Assembly (NCBI GenBank): GCA_027620655.1
Contig: JAQCDS010000001.1
Span: 1 to 64,000, forward strand
Origin: Bacteroidota bacterium
Lineage (GTDB): Bacteria > Bacteroidota > Bacteroidia > Flavobacteriales > Flavobacteriaceae
Direction: 5' to 3'
Length of the DNA stretch: 64,000 nt
Every line of letters starts with the position of its first letter. Position 1 is the stretch's first letter. Below the pieces are notes generated by a model. That model was not told where the DNA came from. It saw only the letters and a list, made by a program, of their open reading frames with translations, and searched no databases. Positions 27,901-36,187 of this stretch are shown piece by piece. The position numbers and the translations under genes were made by a program.

Positions 27901-27931
27901 TTTGTCATTCAGCTTGTTAGTTGTAAATTTG
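27901..27931 (+). promoter_or_regulatory. Promoter of mtaB
   Basis: TTTG at 27901-27904, 19-bp spacer, TAAATTTG at 27924-27931; both boxes match the Bacteroidota consensus. Predicted start near 27937, about 17 nt before the ATG at 27954. Confidence 0.75.
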
Positions 27932-27953
27932 TTCACTTTGTAAATGTACAAGA

Positions 27954-29288
27954 ATGAACGCCAAAAAAAAAGTCGCTTTTTATACCCTTGGTTGTAAATT
28001 GAATTTTTCTGAAACTTCAACTATTGCTCGATATTTTGAAAAAGAAAATTTTGATCGTGTTGATTTTTCTGAATTTGCGGATATTTATGTCATTAATACA
28101 TGCTCTGTAACTGAAAATGCCGATAAGCGTTTTAAAACTATCGTTAAGCAAGCACAAAAATCAAATCCTGAAGCATTTGTAATTGCAATTGGATGTTATG
28201 CTCAACTGCAGCCAAAACAACTTGCTGAAGTTGATGGTGTTGATTTGGTACTTGGTGCTACAGAAAAGTTTAAAATCACAGATTATCTTAATGATTTGAC
28301 CAAAAACGAAGTGGGAACGATTCATTCTTGTGAAATTGAAGATGCAGACTTTTATGTGGGGAGTTATTCTTTTGGTGATCGAACTCGCGCATTTTTAAAA
28401 GTTCAAGATGGTTGCGATTACAAATGCACCTATTGTACTATCCCTTTGGCTCGTGGAATTTCACGAAGTGATACACTTCAAAATGTATTAAAAAACGCGC
28501 GTGAGATTACTCAAAAAGGGATAAAAGAAATTGTACTTACAGGAGTAAATATTGGTGATTATGGAAAGGGTGAATTTGGCAATAAAAAACACGAACACAC
28601 CTTTTTTGAACTCGTTCAGGCATTGGATACTCTTGAAGGTTTGGAACGTGTGCGGATTTCTTCCATTGAACCAAATTTATTAAAAAATGAAACCATTGAT
28701 TTTGTGGCACAAAGTAAAAATTTTGTTCCTCATTTTCATGTACCGCTTCAAAGTGGTAGTAATCAACTCCTTAAGTTGATGCGTAGACGCTATATGAAAG
28801 AACTGTATCAGGATCGTGTGGCACATATTAAAGAAAAAATGCCTAATGCGTGTATAGGTGTTGATGTTATTGTAGGTTTTCCAGGTGAAACAGATGCTAT
28901 ATTTCTTGAAACTTATGAGTTTTTAAATGCTTTAGATGTTTCTTATTTACATGTATTTTCATACTCTGAACGCCCAACTACACTCGCTGCAACAATGAAT
29001 GGAAAAGTCCCAAAAAACGTTCGTAGTAAGCGTAGTAAGATGTTACGTGGGCTCTCAGCTAAAAAGCGTAGAGCATTTTATGAATCACAATTGGGAACTG
29101 TACAAAGCGTTTTGTTTGAAGGCGAAAATAAAGATGGGTATATTCATGGATTTACAAGAAACTATGTAAAAGTTAAAACACCATGGAATCCAGCATTAGT
29201 TAATACAACACAGGAAGTGAATTTAAAGGCAATCGACCAAGATGGTTTGGTGCGATTTGAGTTTGTTTCTGAAGTTGTAGAGTGCTAA
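27954..29288 (+). CDS. mtaB: tRNA t6A37 C2 methylthiotransferase MtaB
   Basis: 444 residues. Adds a methylthio group to N6-threonylcarbamoyladenosine 37 in tRNAs reading ANN codons. The N-terminal MTTase domain has its three [4Fe-4S] cysteines in FYTLGCKLN, NTCSVTENADKR and GCYAQ; the radical-SAM cluster is CDYKCTYCTIPLARG; a TRAM-like C-terminal domain (VLFEGENKDGYIHGFTRNY) should bind tRNA. The motif set and length fit MtaB rather than MiaB or RimO. It converges with the GNAT-like gene, with stop codons overlapping by 4 nt (29285-29288). Confidence 0.94.
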   Translation: MNAKKKVAFYTLGCKLNFSETSTIARYFEKENFDRVDFSEFADIYVINTCSVTENADKRFKTIVKQAQKSNPEAFVIAIGCYAQLQPKQLAEVDGVDLVLGATEKFKITDYLNDLTKNEVGTIHSCEIEDADFYVGSYSFGDRTRAFLKVQDGCDYKCTYCTIPLARGISRSDTLQNVLKNAREITQKGIKEIVLTGVNIGDYGKGEFGNKKHEHTFFELVQALDTLEGLERVRISSIEPNLLKNETIDFVAQSKNFVPHFHVPLQSGSNQLLKLMRRRYMKELYQDRVAHIKEKMPNACIGVDVIVGFPGETDAIFLETYEFLNALDVSYLHVFSYSERPTTLAATMNGKVPKNVRSKRSKMLRGLSAKKRRAFYESQLGTVQSVLFEGENKDGYIHGFTRNYVKVKTPWNPALVNTTQEVNLKAIDQDGLVRFEFVSEVVEC

Positions 29289-29581
29289 ATTCTTATTCCT
29301 ACAGGAAGCATTTTTTTGTAACGTCTATTTCTCTTAATAAACTTTGCAATAGGAGGACTTGTGGGTACAACACTAATATTTTTTTCACTGATATCTTCGA
29401 GTACAATTTTTAAAAATTCTTCAATAAACTCGTTAGATTCAAGAGATTCTGGAACATTTAGCTTGGTTAAGAAAATTTTTCTTTCTTGCTGTGCGTATTC
29501 AATGGTAGCCATTTCTGAGCCAACTTTAACTTGGTATTGGCGTAAAAAAGGATTGTCGATGAGATCTGTAGCCTTAAGCAT
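29285..29581 (-). CDS. Small GNAT-related N-acetyltransferase (YidJ-like)
   Basis: 98 residues. The tail FLKIVLEDISEKNISVVPTSPPIAKFIKRN matches the end of the small GNAT class (family pattern: V-P-x-C/S-P-F-V-x-x-Y/F-I-x-R-H/N-x-x-Y) and the middle VGSEMATIEYAQQERKIFLTKLNVPE matches its beta strands. The acetyl-CoA loop (usually RGxGxG/A) is not evident: the segment reads ESLESNEFIEEF, so activity may be lost or altered. A TAATTTTG-like -7 element lies at 29617-29624 on the minus strand. Function unknown. Confidence 0.65.
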   Translation of the reverse strand: MLKATDLIDNPFLRQYQVKVGSEMATIEYAQQERKIFLTKLNVPESLESNEFIEEFLKIVLEDISEKNISVVPTSPPIAKFIKRNRRYKKMLPVGIRI

Positions 29582-29748
29582 TTCTAAGAATTTTAGTTAT
29601 TTGGGATTATTTTTAACAAAATTACAAAAAAAACTGTTGTTGGGTTGAATTTTAACACTTTTTGGGTAATACAGCCATTTATTTTTTAGGTGATACGTTA
29701 TTATTTAATCAAATTTATTTAAATTGCTATGCCATAAACTCCTCACTT

Positions 29749-30675
29749 ATGAATATCTTAAAAAAACCACTTTTTATCGTTACTCTTATTGCAACAGTAG
29801 TAATTTTATCTCTTGCATTTTCAACAGATACTTCAAAAAAGAATCATACATTACCATCTATATTGGATTACAATGTATATGCTCTGCCCATACCAGAACG
29901 ACTTGATTTTTCACAAGAATCAGTACCGCTATATATGCCTGATATAAAAGAACGTATGGATCGTGAATTACTCGTTAATACCTATTGGCAATCCAATGGT
30001 TTACTATTGTTTAAACGTGCACATAAATTTTTTCCTATTATAGAGCCAATTTTAGAATCTTATGGAATTCCAGATGATTTTAAGTATTTGGCACTTATAG
30101 AAAGTGGTTTGCAACAGGTTACATCTCCAGCCGGTGCCAAAGGATTTTGGCAAATTATGAAATCAACTGGTAAAGAATATGGATTGGAAATCAATAGCAA
30201 TGTAGATGAGCGCTATAATATAAAATTGTCAACACAGATGGCCTGCAAATATTTGTTGAAAGCCAAAGAAAAATTTGGAACATGGACGCTAGCTGCAGCT
30301 TCATACAACGCAGGAATGAATTATATTTTTTCTGAACTAGAGCGTCAGTCAGTTTCAGATTATTATGATTTATTACTTGGCGAAGAAACTGGGCGTTATC
30401 TTTTTAGAATCGTTGCTTTAAAAGAAATCATGACCCACCCCAAAAAATATCGTTTTAATTTTGAAGACAAAGATTTATATACTTATGCGCCCACTTTTGA
30501 AATTGAAATTGATACTGCTGTATCAGATTTTGTAAAATTCAGTAAAGATTTCGGCATTAATTACAAACAACTAAAATTGCATAATCCTTGGCTTAGAGAA
30601 GAATTTTTAAACAATAAATCGAGAAAAAAATATACAATTGAGTTGCCAAACCCAAAATACTATAGCCAAAAATAA
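29749..30675 (+). CDS. Membrane-bound lytic transglycosylase (SLT domain, MltD-like)
   Basis: 308 residues from ATG at 29749 (MNILKKPLFIVTLIATVVIL), which opens directly with a signal or anchor helix; the frame runs up to 29662 without support. The SLT core is YLALIESGLQQVTSPAGAKG with the catalytic Glu, then FWQIMKSTGKEYGLEI, and AAASYNAGMN. It cuts peptidoglycan between MurNAc and GlcNAc with 1,6-anhydro products. The tail (FKQLKLHNPWLREEFLNN) resembles the linker of MltD but no LysM domain follows. It lies 15 bp from the convergent membrane protein. Confidence 0.88.
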   Translation: MNILKKPLFIVTLIATVVILSLAFSTDTSKKNHTLPSILDYNVYALPIPERLDFSQESVPLYMPDIKERMDRELLVNTYWQSNGLLLFKRAHKFFPIIEPILESYGIPDDFKYLALIESGLQQVTSPAGAKGFWQIMKSTGKEYGLEINSNVDERYNIKLSTQMACKYLLKAKEKFGTWTLAAASYNAGMNYIFSELERQSVSDYYDLLLGEETGRYLFRIVALKEIMTHPKKYRFNFEDKDLYTYAPTFEIEIDTAVSDFVKFSKDFGINYKQLKLHNPWLREEFLNNKSRKKYTIELPNPKYYSQK

Positions 30676-30690
30676 TTCAAGACTTATGGC

Positions 30691-31254
30691 CTAGCGTCTT
30701 CTCCCACCACGCATTTGTCCGTAGTGTTGATTTGGAATAGAAGCTTTCTTCATTTGCTGTTTCATCATTTTGATTTGTTCTGAAAGCATATCCCTTTTAT
30801 CGAGTGTTTGTGCTTCTTTAAGTAATCGCTGTGCTTCTTGTTTTCGACGTTTTGAAAAAGCAATTCCTGCTAAATTCAACTTTGCCATGGCCATATCATG
30901 ATCCATAGAAAGTCCTAGACTTACCGCATTTTTGAAGAACTTTTCCGCGGCGGTCATATTGGTTTGAGACACCATAATCCCTTTTAGAAAATTGTAGTAG
31001 CCTTGTTGCTTTTGGGTTAAAGCTGTTTTTGGATTTCTTATTTTACTCAACCATCGCTCTGTTCCTGCAAAATCTTGTTTTCTAAGTTTTAAAAACGCTA
31101 ATAAAATGAATTCATTTTTAAAATATAGAAATAAAAAAATTAGTCCAATAAAAATAAACATGATACCATTTCCAATGTAAGATTCGGTAAACTGATAAAT
31201 AGCATAGGCAATTGCTAGAACAAAAAGAACGATTTTAAAATTTTTATTGAACAT
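30691..31254 (-). CDS. Membrane-anchored TPR-like protein, Arg-rich tail
   Basis: 187 residues. Two N-terminal hydrophobic helices (about 8-22 and 27-45), then helical repeats with a TPR look (GYYNFLKGIMVSQTNMTAAEKFFKNAVSLGL, split here at LKG/IMV by loops; DMAMAKLNLAGIAFSKRRKQEAQRLL), and a basic end (YGQMRGGRRR). Matching proteins occur across Flavobacteriaceae but I know no function. Divergent from rpmH, convergent with the lytic transglycosylase. I place it in the cytoplasmic membrane with the helical repeats facing the cytosol; this topology is inference. Confidence 0.7.
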   Translation of the reverse strand: MFNKNFKIVLFVLAIAYAIYQFTESYIGNGIMFIFIGLIFLFLYFKNEFILLAFLKLRKQDFAGTERWLSKIRNPKTALTQKQQGYYNFLKGIMVSQTNMTAAEKFFKNAVSLGLSMDHDMAMAKLNLAGIAFSKRRKQEAQRLLKEAQTLDKRDMLSEQIKMMKQQMKKASIPNQHYGQMRGGRRR

Positions 31255-31317
31255 ATTTTTAGTTTAAACAGGAGCACAAATGTAATAAAAACAAAATAAA
31301 AATATTTTAAAATTTCG

Positions 31318-31348
31318 TTTGTCATAGTAAAAAGTCTTTGTATATTTG
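31318..31348 (+). promoter_or_regulatory. Promoter of rpmH (L34)
   Basis: TTTG at 31318-31321, 19-bp spacer and TATATTTG at 31341-31348: a textbook Bacteroidota promoter. Start near 31354 leaves a leader of about 69 nt before the rpmH ATG at 31423. Confidence 0.8.
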
Positions 31349-31422
31349 CACGGCGCTTTTTTGAAAGTTTAAAATTTTTAAAAAAAATAAAAACCAAAAA
31401 AGGTTTAACAAGTTAAGATAAC

Positions 31423-31557
31423 ATGAAAAGAACATTTCAACCATCTAAAAGAAAAAGAAAAAATAAGCACGGCTTTAGAGAAAGAATGGCTTCTGCTAAT
31501 GGTAGAAAAGTACTTTCTAGAAGAAGAGCCAAAGGAAGAAAAAAACTGAGTGTTTAA
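31423..31557 (+). CDS. rpmH: 50S ribosomal protein L34, shortened by a TAA
   Basis: 44 residues: [20 protein letters not shown] and so on to [11 protein letters not shown], then TAA at 31555. L34 binds the 23S rRNA core. Flavobacterial L34 is normally about 52 residues with a tail like SSExRHKK. Here the codons after the TAA, in the same frame, read SEIRHKK followed by a second TAA (31579-31581), so one sense codon appears to have become TAA. The E. coli protein ends at about the same point (LTVSK), so the shorter product should still work. It has its own promoter and a terminator downstream. Too short for many gene callers. Confidence 0.93.
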   Translation: MKRTFQPSKRKRKNKHGFRERMASANGRKVLSRRRAKGRKKLSV

Positions 31558-31605
31558 TCTGAAATACGTCATAAAAAATAATGATTAACAATTGTTAATA
31601 TATTT

Positions 31606-31636
31606 AAAGGTGTTACTGGTCGTAACGCCTTTTTTT
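31606..31636 (+). terminator. Rho-independent terminator of rpmH
   Basis: Stem 31609-31616 with 31622-31629 (one G-U), 5-nt loop TGGTC, flanked by AAA/TTT that extends the stem, and a T-run to 31636. It lies about 50 bp past the L34 stop. Confidence 0.85.
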
Positions 31637-31692
31637 GTATCCAAACGTTGTTTATTTTTGAACAAAATTAATACCTATTCAACTCTAATAAA

Positions 31693-34545
31693 ATGCCAAA
31701 ACGCAAAGATTTAAAATCCATACTTATTATCGGTTCAGGACCTATTATAATTGGTCAAGCATGTGAATTTGATTATTCTGGTTCTCAAGCACTTCGCTCT
31801 CTTAGAGAGGACGGAATTGAAACTATTCTTATCAACTCAAATCCTGCAACTATTATGACAGATCCCTCTATGGCCGATCATGTATATTTGTTGCCTCTCA
31901 ATACAAAATCAATAATTAAAGTCCTTAAAGAACATCCTCATATTGATGCTGTTTTGCCAACAATGGGAGGACAAACTGCTCTAAATCTTTGTATTGAAGC
32001 TGACGAAAAAGGCATTTGGGAAGATTTTGGTGTGGAAATTATTGGAGTTGATATAGATGCCATTAATATAACTGAAGATAGAGAGAAATTCCGCGAGCTT
32101 ATGCTCAAAATAGAGGTTCCTATGGCCCCACAAGCCACTGCAAACTCCTATTTAAAGGGTAAAGAAATTGCACAAGAATTTGGTTTTCCATTAGTAATTA
32201 GAGCTTCATTTACACTTGGTGGGGCAGGAGCATCAATAGTTTATAGAGAAGAAGATTTTGATGAATTATTGAAACGTGGATTAGAAATTTCACCAATTCA
32301 TGAGGTTATGATCGATAAGGCCATGATGGGTTGGAAAGAGTATGAATTGGAGCTTTTAAGAGATGAAAATGACAACGTTGTTATTATCTGTTCTATCGAA
32401 AATATGGATCCAATGGGCATTCACACTGGAGATTCAATAACTGTTGCTCCAGCCATGACCTTAAGCGATACCACGTACCAAAAAATGCGTGATATGGCAA
32501 TTCATATGATGCGTAGTATTGGCGATTTTGCAGGTGGTTGTAATGTACAATTTGCAGTAAGTCCAGATGAAAAAGAAGAAATCATTGCCATAGAAATTAA
32601 TCCAAGAGTTTCGCGCTCCTCTGCACTAGCCAGTAAAGCTACGGGTTATCCTATTGCAAAAATAGCAGCAAAACTTGCTATTGGTTATGCTCTGGATGAA
32701 CTCCAAAATCAAATTACAAAATCAACTTCGGCATTATTTGAGCCGACTCTAGATTATGTCATTGTAAAAATACCACGTTGGAATTTTGATAAATTTGAAG
32801 GTAGTGATCGCGAATTAGGCCTACAAATGAAAGCCGTAGGGGAAGTGATGGGTATTGGGCGGTCCTTCCAAGAAGCATTGCACAAAGCCACACAATCTCT
32901 TGAAATTAAGCGAAATGGTTTAGGTGCCGACGGAAAAAGCTACTCTGATTACGAGCAGATTATTAGTAAACTCAAACATGCAAGCTGGGATCGTGTATTC
33001 GTTATTTATGACGCCATTCAAATTGGTATTCCTCTATCTAGAATCCATGAAATTACCAAAATTGATATGTGGTTCTTAAAACAATATGAAGAACTGTATT
33101 TCCTTGAAAAAGAAATTTCAAATTATTCTATTGATACGATTACTGAAGAACTTTTACTAGAGGCAAAACAAAAAGGATATGGCGATCGACAAATTGCACA
33201 TATGCTCGATTGTTTTGAAAGTCAGGTTTATAAAAAACGTAAAGAATTCAATATCAATAGAGTATACAAACTAGTTGATACCTGTGCCGCAGAGTTTGAA
33301 GCTAAAACACCCTATTATTATTCAACTTTTGAAAGTCAAATGACTACAAAAGAGGGAGTAACAAAAACTGACAATGAAAGTATTGTTACAGACAAAAAGA
33401 AAATCATTGTTTTAGGATCTGGTCCAAATAGAATTGGACAAGGTATAGAGTTTGATTATTGTTGCGTACATGGGGTATTGGCCGCTGCAGAATGCGGTTA
33501 CGAAACAATTATGATTAATTGTAATCCAGAAACAGTATCAACAGATTTTGATACTGCTGATAAATTGTATTTTGAACCTGTTTTTTGGGAACATATTTAT
33601 GATATCATTCAACATGAAAAACCAGAAGGTGTCATTGTTCAATTAGGTGGACAAACAGCTCTTAAATTGGCAGAAAAGCTAGATCGATATGGAATCAAAG
33701 TCATTGGAACAAGCTACCAATCTTTAGATTTAGCCGAAGATCGTGGTTCATTTTCTAACTTATTAAAAGAAAATAATATTCCTTACCCTGAATTTGACAC
33801 TGCCGAAACTGCTGATGAAGCCCTAAAAGTAGCTGATAAGCTTGATTTTCCAATACTAGTAAGACCATCTTATGTTCTTGGAGGGCAAGGCATGAAAATT
33901 GTCATTAACAAGCAAGAGCTTGAAGATCATGTGATAGATTTACTTCGTAAAATTCCAAATAATAAATTGCTTTTAGATCATTATTTAGATGGCGCCATTG
34001 AAGCAGAAGCGGATGCGATTTGCGATGGAGAAAATGTATACATCATCGGAATTATGGAGCACATAGAACCTTGTGGAATCCATTCTGGTGATAGTAATGC
34101 AACACTTCCACCATTCAATTTAGGGGATTTGGTAATGCAACAAATTAAAGATCATACAAAGAAAATTGCACTTGCTCTAAATACTGTTGGTCTAATCAAT
34201 ATCCAGTTTGCTGTTAAAAATGATAAAGTATATATCATTGAAGCCAACCCAAGAGCATCTAGAACAGTACCTTTTATTGCAAAAGCATACGGAGAACCTT
34301 ATGTGAATTATGCTACTAAAGTGATGCTTGGCGATAAAAAAGTTACTGATTTTGATTTTAAACCACATTTAGATGGCTATGCCATTAAGCAACCAGTGTT
34401 TTCATTCAATAAGTTTCCAAATGTGAATAAACAATTGGGACCAGAAATGAAAAGTACTGGAGAAAGCATTTTATTTATAGACAGTCTAAAAGACGATGAG
34501 TTCTATGACTTGTATGCAAGACGCAAAATGTATTTGAGTAAATAA
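31693..34545 (+). CDS. carB: Carbamoyl-phosphate synthase large subunit
   Basis: 950 residues. Makes carbamoyl phosphate from bicarbonate, ammonia and 2 ATP for pyrimidine and arginine synthesis. Two ATP-grasp halves are seen: first with LIIGSGPIIIGQACEFDYSG and FTLGGAGASIV, second (from about residue 570) with VLGSGPNRIGQGIEFDYCC and YVLGGQGMKIV; catalytic loops EINPRVSRSSALASKATGYP and EANPRASRTVPFIAKAYGEP are intact. The chain ends just after the second half (YDLYARRKMYLSK), so the C-terminal MGS-like regulatory domain of the ~1070-residue enzymes is absent, as I recall for Bacteroidota CarB. A -7 candidate TATTTTTG is at 31653-31660. carA is not in the window. Confidence 0.95.
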   Translation: MPKRKDLKSILIIGSGPIIIGQACEFDYSGSQALRSLREDGIETILINSNPATIMTDPSMADHVYLLPLNTKSIIKVLKEHPHIDAVLPTMGGQTALNLCIEADEKGIWEDFGVEIIGVDIDAINITEDREKFRELMLKIEVPMAPQATANSYLKGKEIAQEFGFPLVIRASFTLGGAGASIVYREEDFDELLKRGLEISPIHEVMIDKAMMGWKEYELELLRDENDNVVIICSIENMDPMGIHTGDSITVAPAMTLSDTTYQKMRDMAIHMMRSIGDFAGGCNVQFAVSPDEKEEIIAIEINPRVSRSSALASKATGYPIAKIAAKLAIGYALDELQNQITKSTSALFEPTLDYVIVKIPRWNFDKFEGSDRELGLQMKAVGEVMGIGRSFQEALHKATQSLEIKRNGLGADGKSYSDYEQIISKLKHASWDRVFVIYDAIQIGIPLSRIHEITKIDMWFLKQYEELYFLEKEISNYSIDTITEELLLEAKQKGYGDRQIAHMLDCFESQVYKKRKEFNINRVYKLVDTCAAEFEAKTPYYYSTFESQMTTKEGVTKTDNESIVTDKKKIIVLGSGPNRIGQGIEFDYCCVHGVLAAAECGYETIMINCNPETVSTDFDTADKLYFEPVFWEHIYDIIQHEKPEGVIVQLGGQTALKLAEKLDRYGIKVIGTSYQSLDLAEDRGSFSNLLKENNIPYPEFDTAETADEALKVADKLDFPILVRPSYVLGGQGMKIVINKQELEDHVIDLLRKIPNNKLLLDHYLDGAIEAEADAICDGENVYIIGIMEHIEPCGIHSGDSNATLPPFNLGDLVMQQIKDHTKKIALALNTVGLINIQFAVKNDKVYIIEANPRASRTVPFIAKAYGEPYVNYATKVMLGDKKVTDFDFKPHLDGYAIKQPVFSFNKFPNVNKQLGPEMKSTGESILFIDSLKDDEFYDLYARRKMYLSK

Positions 34546-34698
34546 TCAAAAAAGAGGCGACGTTTTAGTCGCCTTTTTTATGAGTTGAAAATCTAAAGAA
34601 ATAGTCACTGTATCACTGACTTTATAACAAACAATTTTTGGAAAATCTATTGTAAAGTCATCTGCATTTACATCAAAAGTACCGTTGAATTTTATCAT
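34546..34698 (-). pseudogene. C-terminal fragment of a YceI-like gene
   Basis: Minus strand from ATG 34698 to TGA 34546 gives 50 residues starting MIKFNGTFDVNADDFTIDFP and continuing to TVTISLDFQLIKK. That matches the last ~40 residues of flavobacterial YceI-like (polyisoprenoid-binding lipocalin fold) proteins: a beta strand, a D-F/Y-x-I-x-x-P loop and a final strand. The frame stays open back to a TAG near 34738 but nothing of the N-terminal barrel or signal peptide is present. Its last residues run through the carB terminator hairpin. I read it as a remnant; a real 50-residue gene is possible but less likely. Confidence 0.45.
34555..34579 (+). terminator. Rho-independent terminator of carB
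   Basis: Perfect 7-bp stem AGGCGAC/GTCGCCT (34555-34561 and 34568-34574), 6-nt loop, T-run to 34579, with an A-run on the other side, so it may work in both directions. Confidence 0.85.
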
Positions 34699-34715
34699 AT
34701 TGTCCTCTTTTGTAA

Positions 34716-34931
34716 TATAAATTTCTAGGTAAAACTATTCTTGTGAAGGGTGTTGTCACCAAAATTAAATGGAGTTATTTAACACTAAATGACAAAATTT
34801 ACTGTAAATTTGAAAAAGAACTTCCCAAAAATGTATTGAACACCAACTTAAAAGTTAAAGGCCGATGTATCGGCTTTGATGAGTTATTAGAACAAGTAAA
34901 GTTAGATCAATGCAATATCGAAGTAAAATAA
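34716..34931 (+). pseudogene. C-terminal fragment of a tRNA_anti-like (OB-fold) gene
   Basis: The frame is open from 34716 (after TAA at 34713) to 34931 and reads YKFLGKTILVKGVVTKI, then LNDKIYCKFEKELPK and VKGRCIGFDELLEQVKLDQCNI. This matches the C-terminal OB-fold of tRNA_anti-like proteins of Bacteroidota, which normally begin with a membrane anchor and about 40 more residues. No ATG lies in front; GTG at 34743 would start within the fold. It overlaps the ankyrin gene by 22 nt. Most likely a 5'-truncated gene whose downstream neighbours survive. Confidence 0.6.
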
Positions 34932-35437
34932 TACTATCTCTTTTATTAATCACGCAAGTTTTGTGTGCTCAAGATTCAATTTTTGACCTTGCGCGCCATG
35001 GTACTGTAGAAGATTTTAAAGCACTTTCAAATGGTGATACTTCTATTTTAATACAAAAAGACGAAAGAGGGAGTACGCCACTTGTTTTGGCCTGCTACTA
35101 CAACAATATTGATGTTGTAAGGTATATTATACAAAATATAGATGACATCAATGGTACTACAAAAGACGGTTCGTCATTGATGGCCTCGGCCGTTAAAGGT
35201 TATAATGCAATTTCTAAACTATTAATAGCTGCTGGAGCAGATGTCAATCTACAAGATGCCAATCAAACTACAGCGTTGCATTATGCCGTCATGTTTAAGA
35301 ACTATGATTTAGTACTGATGCTCTTAGAAGCAGGTGCCAATCCTAACCACAAAAATAACGTTGGGCAATCGCCCATGGATTTTGCAGTTATGCAAAATGA
35401 TAATCGTATGAATATACTTTTTAAAATAAACCAATAG
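34910..35437 (+). CDS. Periplasmic ankyrin-repeat protein
   Basis: 175 residues with a signal peptide (MQYRSKIILSLLLITQVLCAQ) and about four ankyrin repeats (GSTPLVLACYYNNIDVVRYI, DGSSLMASAVKGYNAISKLL, QTTALHYAVMFKNYDLVLML, GQSPMDFAVMQNDNRM). Ankyrin repeats bind other proteins; in the periplasm such small proteins are known to accompany catalases or other redox enzymes. The start overlaps the truncated OB-fold gene by 22 nt, which implies translational coupling in the ancestral operon. The downstream DOMON gene starts 3 bp after its stop. It looks intact. Confidence 0.85.
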   Translation: MQYRSKIILSLLLITQVLCAQDSIFDLARHGTVEDFKALSNGDTSILIQKDERGSTPLVLACYYNNIDVVRYIIQNIDDINGTTKDGSSLMASAVKGYNAISKLLIAAGADVNLQDANQTTALHYAVMFKNYDLVLMLLEAGANPNHKNNVGQSPMDFAVMQNDNRMNILFKINQ

Positions 35438-35440
35438 CTT

Positions 35441-36187
35441 ATGCGAAAAATTACACTTCTATTCTTTGTTTTTACATTTTTTATTGCTCAGGCACAATAT
35501 ACCACTACTAGTGAAATTACACTTACACCTGGATTTACAGTTCAGTTTGAAGTAAATGGTACTACAAATTTAGTAACTATGACTATGACTCTACCTGAAA
35601 ATGATTGGTTAGCGATTGGTTTAGATGCATCAGGAATGGGTAGTTCAAACAAAGATGTCATTGTTTATGATAGTTCCGGTATTCAAGACCGGTATTTAAA
35701 TGGACATGTCACACCTCCACTGGACAGCACTCAAAATTGGGCAATATCATCAAATACTGTGTCTAATAGTGTAAGAACAGTCATAGCAACTAGAACTTTA
35801 AATACTGGGGATAATAAAGATTATGTGTTTACAACCTCAGAAGTTTCATTTCTTCCGATGATATGGGCAAAAGGTTCTGGAACTCTTGGTTCTCATGGTT
35901 CAAATAAAGGAGTAACATCTACTTCATTGGGAACACCTGATATTCTCATAGCTTCTGACTTTAAAGTCCATCCTAATCCAACAATTAATGAATTAAATTT
36001 TGAATTTCCACAAAATATTCAGTCTGCTAACGTTCAGGTCTACAATGTTTTAGGAAAACAAATTCTACAAAAAACCCTTAAAAAAACATACCCAAAACTT
36101 AATACAAGCTCATGGGCATCAGGAATGTATGTGGTGCAGATTGTAACTGATAATGTCGTTCAAACAAAGCGTGTTGTTAAGCAATAA
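35441..36187 (+). CDS. DOMON-domain protein with T9SS type A sorting domain
   Basis: 248 residues: signal peptide (MRKITLLFFVFTFFIAQAQ), a DOMON-like beta-sandwich (VTMTMTLPENDWLAIGLDAS, SSNKDVIVYDSSGIQDRYLNG, WAKGSGTLGSHGSNKG) and a C-terminal type IX sorting domain (FKVHPNPTINELNFEF, VYNVLGKQIL, SGMYVVQIVTDNVVQTKRVV). DOMON domains bind heme or sugar and often work in extracellular electron transfer; the axial Met/His ligands cannot be assigned with confidence here. Exported by T9SS to the surface. It is 3 bp after the ankyrin gene and followed at once by a DUF5777 fragment. Confidence 0.85.
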   Translation: MRKITLLFFVFTFFIAQAQYTTTSEITLTPGFTVQFEVNGTTNLVTMTMTLPENDWLAIGLDASGMGSSNKDVIVYDSSGIQDRYLNGHVTPPLDSTQNWAISSNTVSNSVRTVIATRTLNTGDNKDYVFTTSEVSFLPMIWAKGSGTLGSHGSNKGVTSTSLGTPDILIASDFKVHPNPTINELNFEFPQNIQSANVQVYNVLGKQILQKTLKKTYPKLNTSSWASGMYVVQIVTDNVVQTKRVVKQ

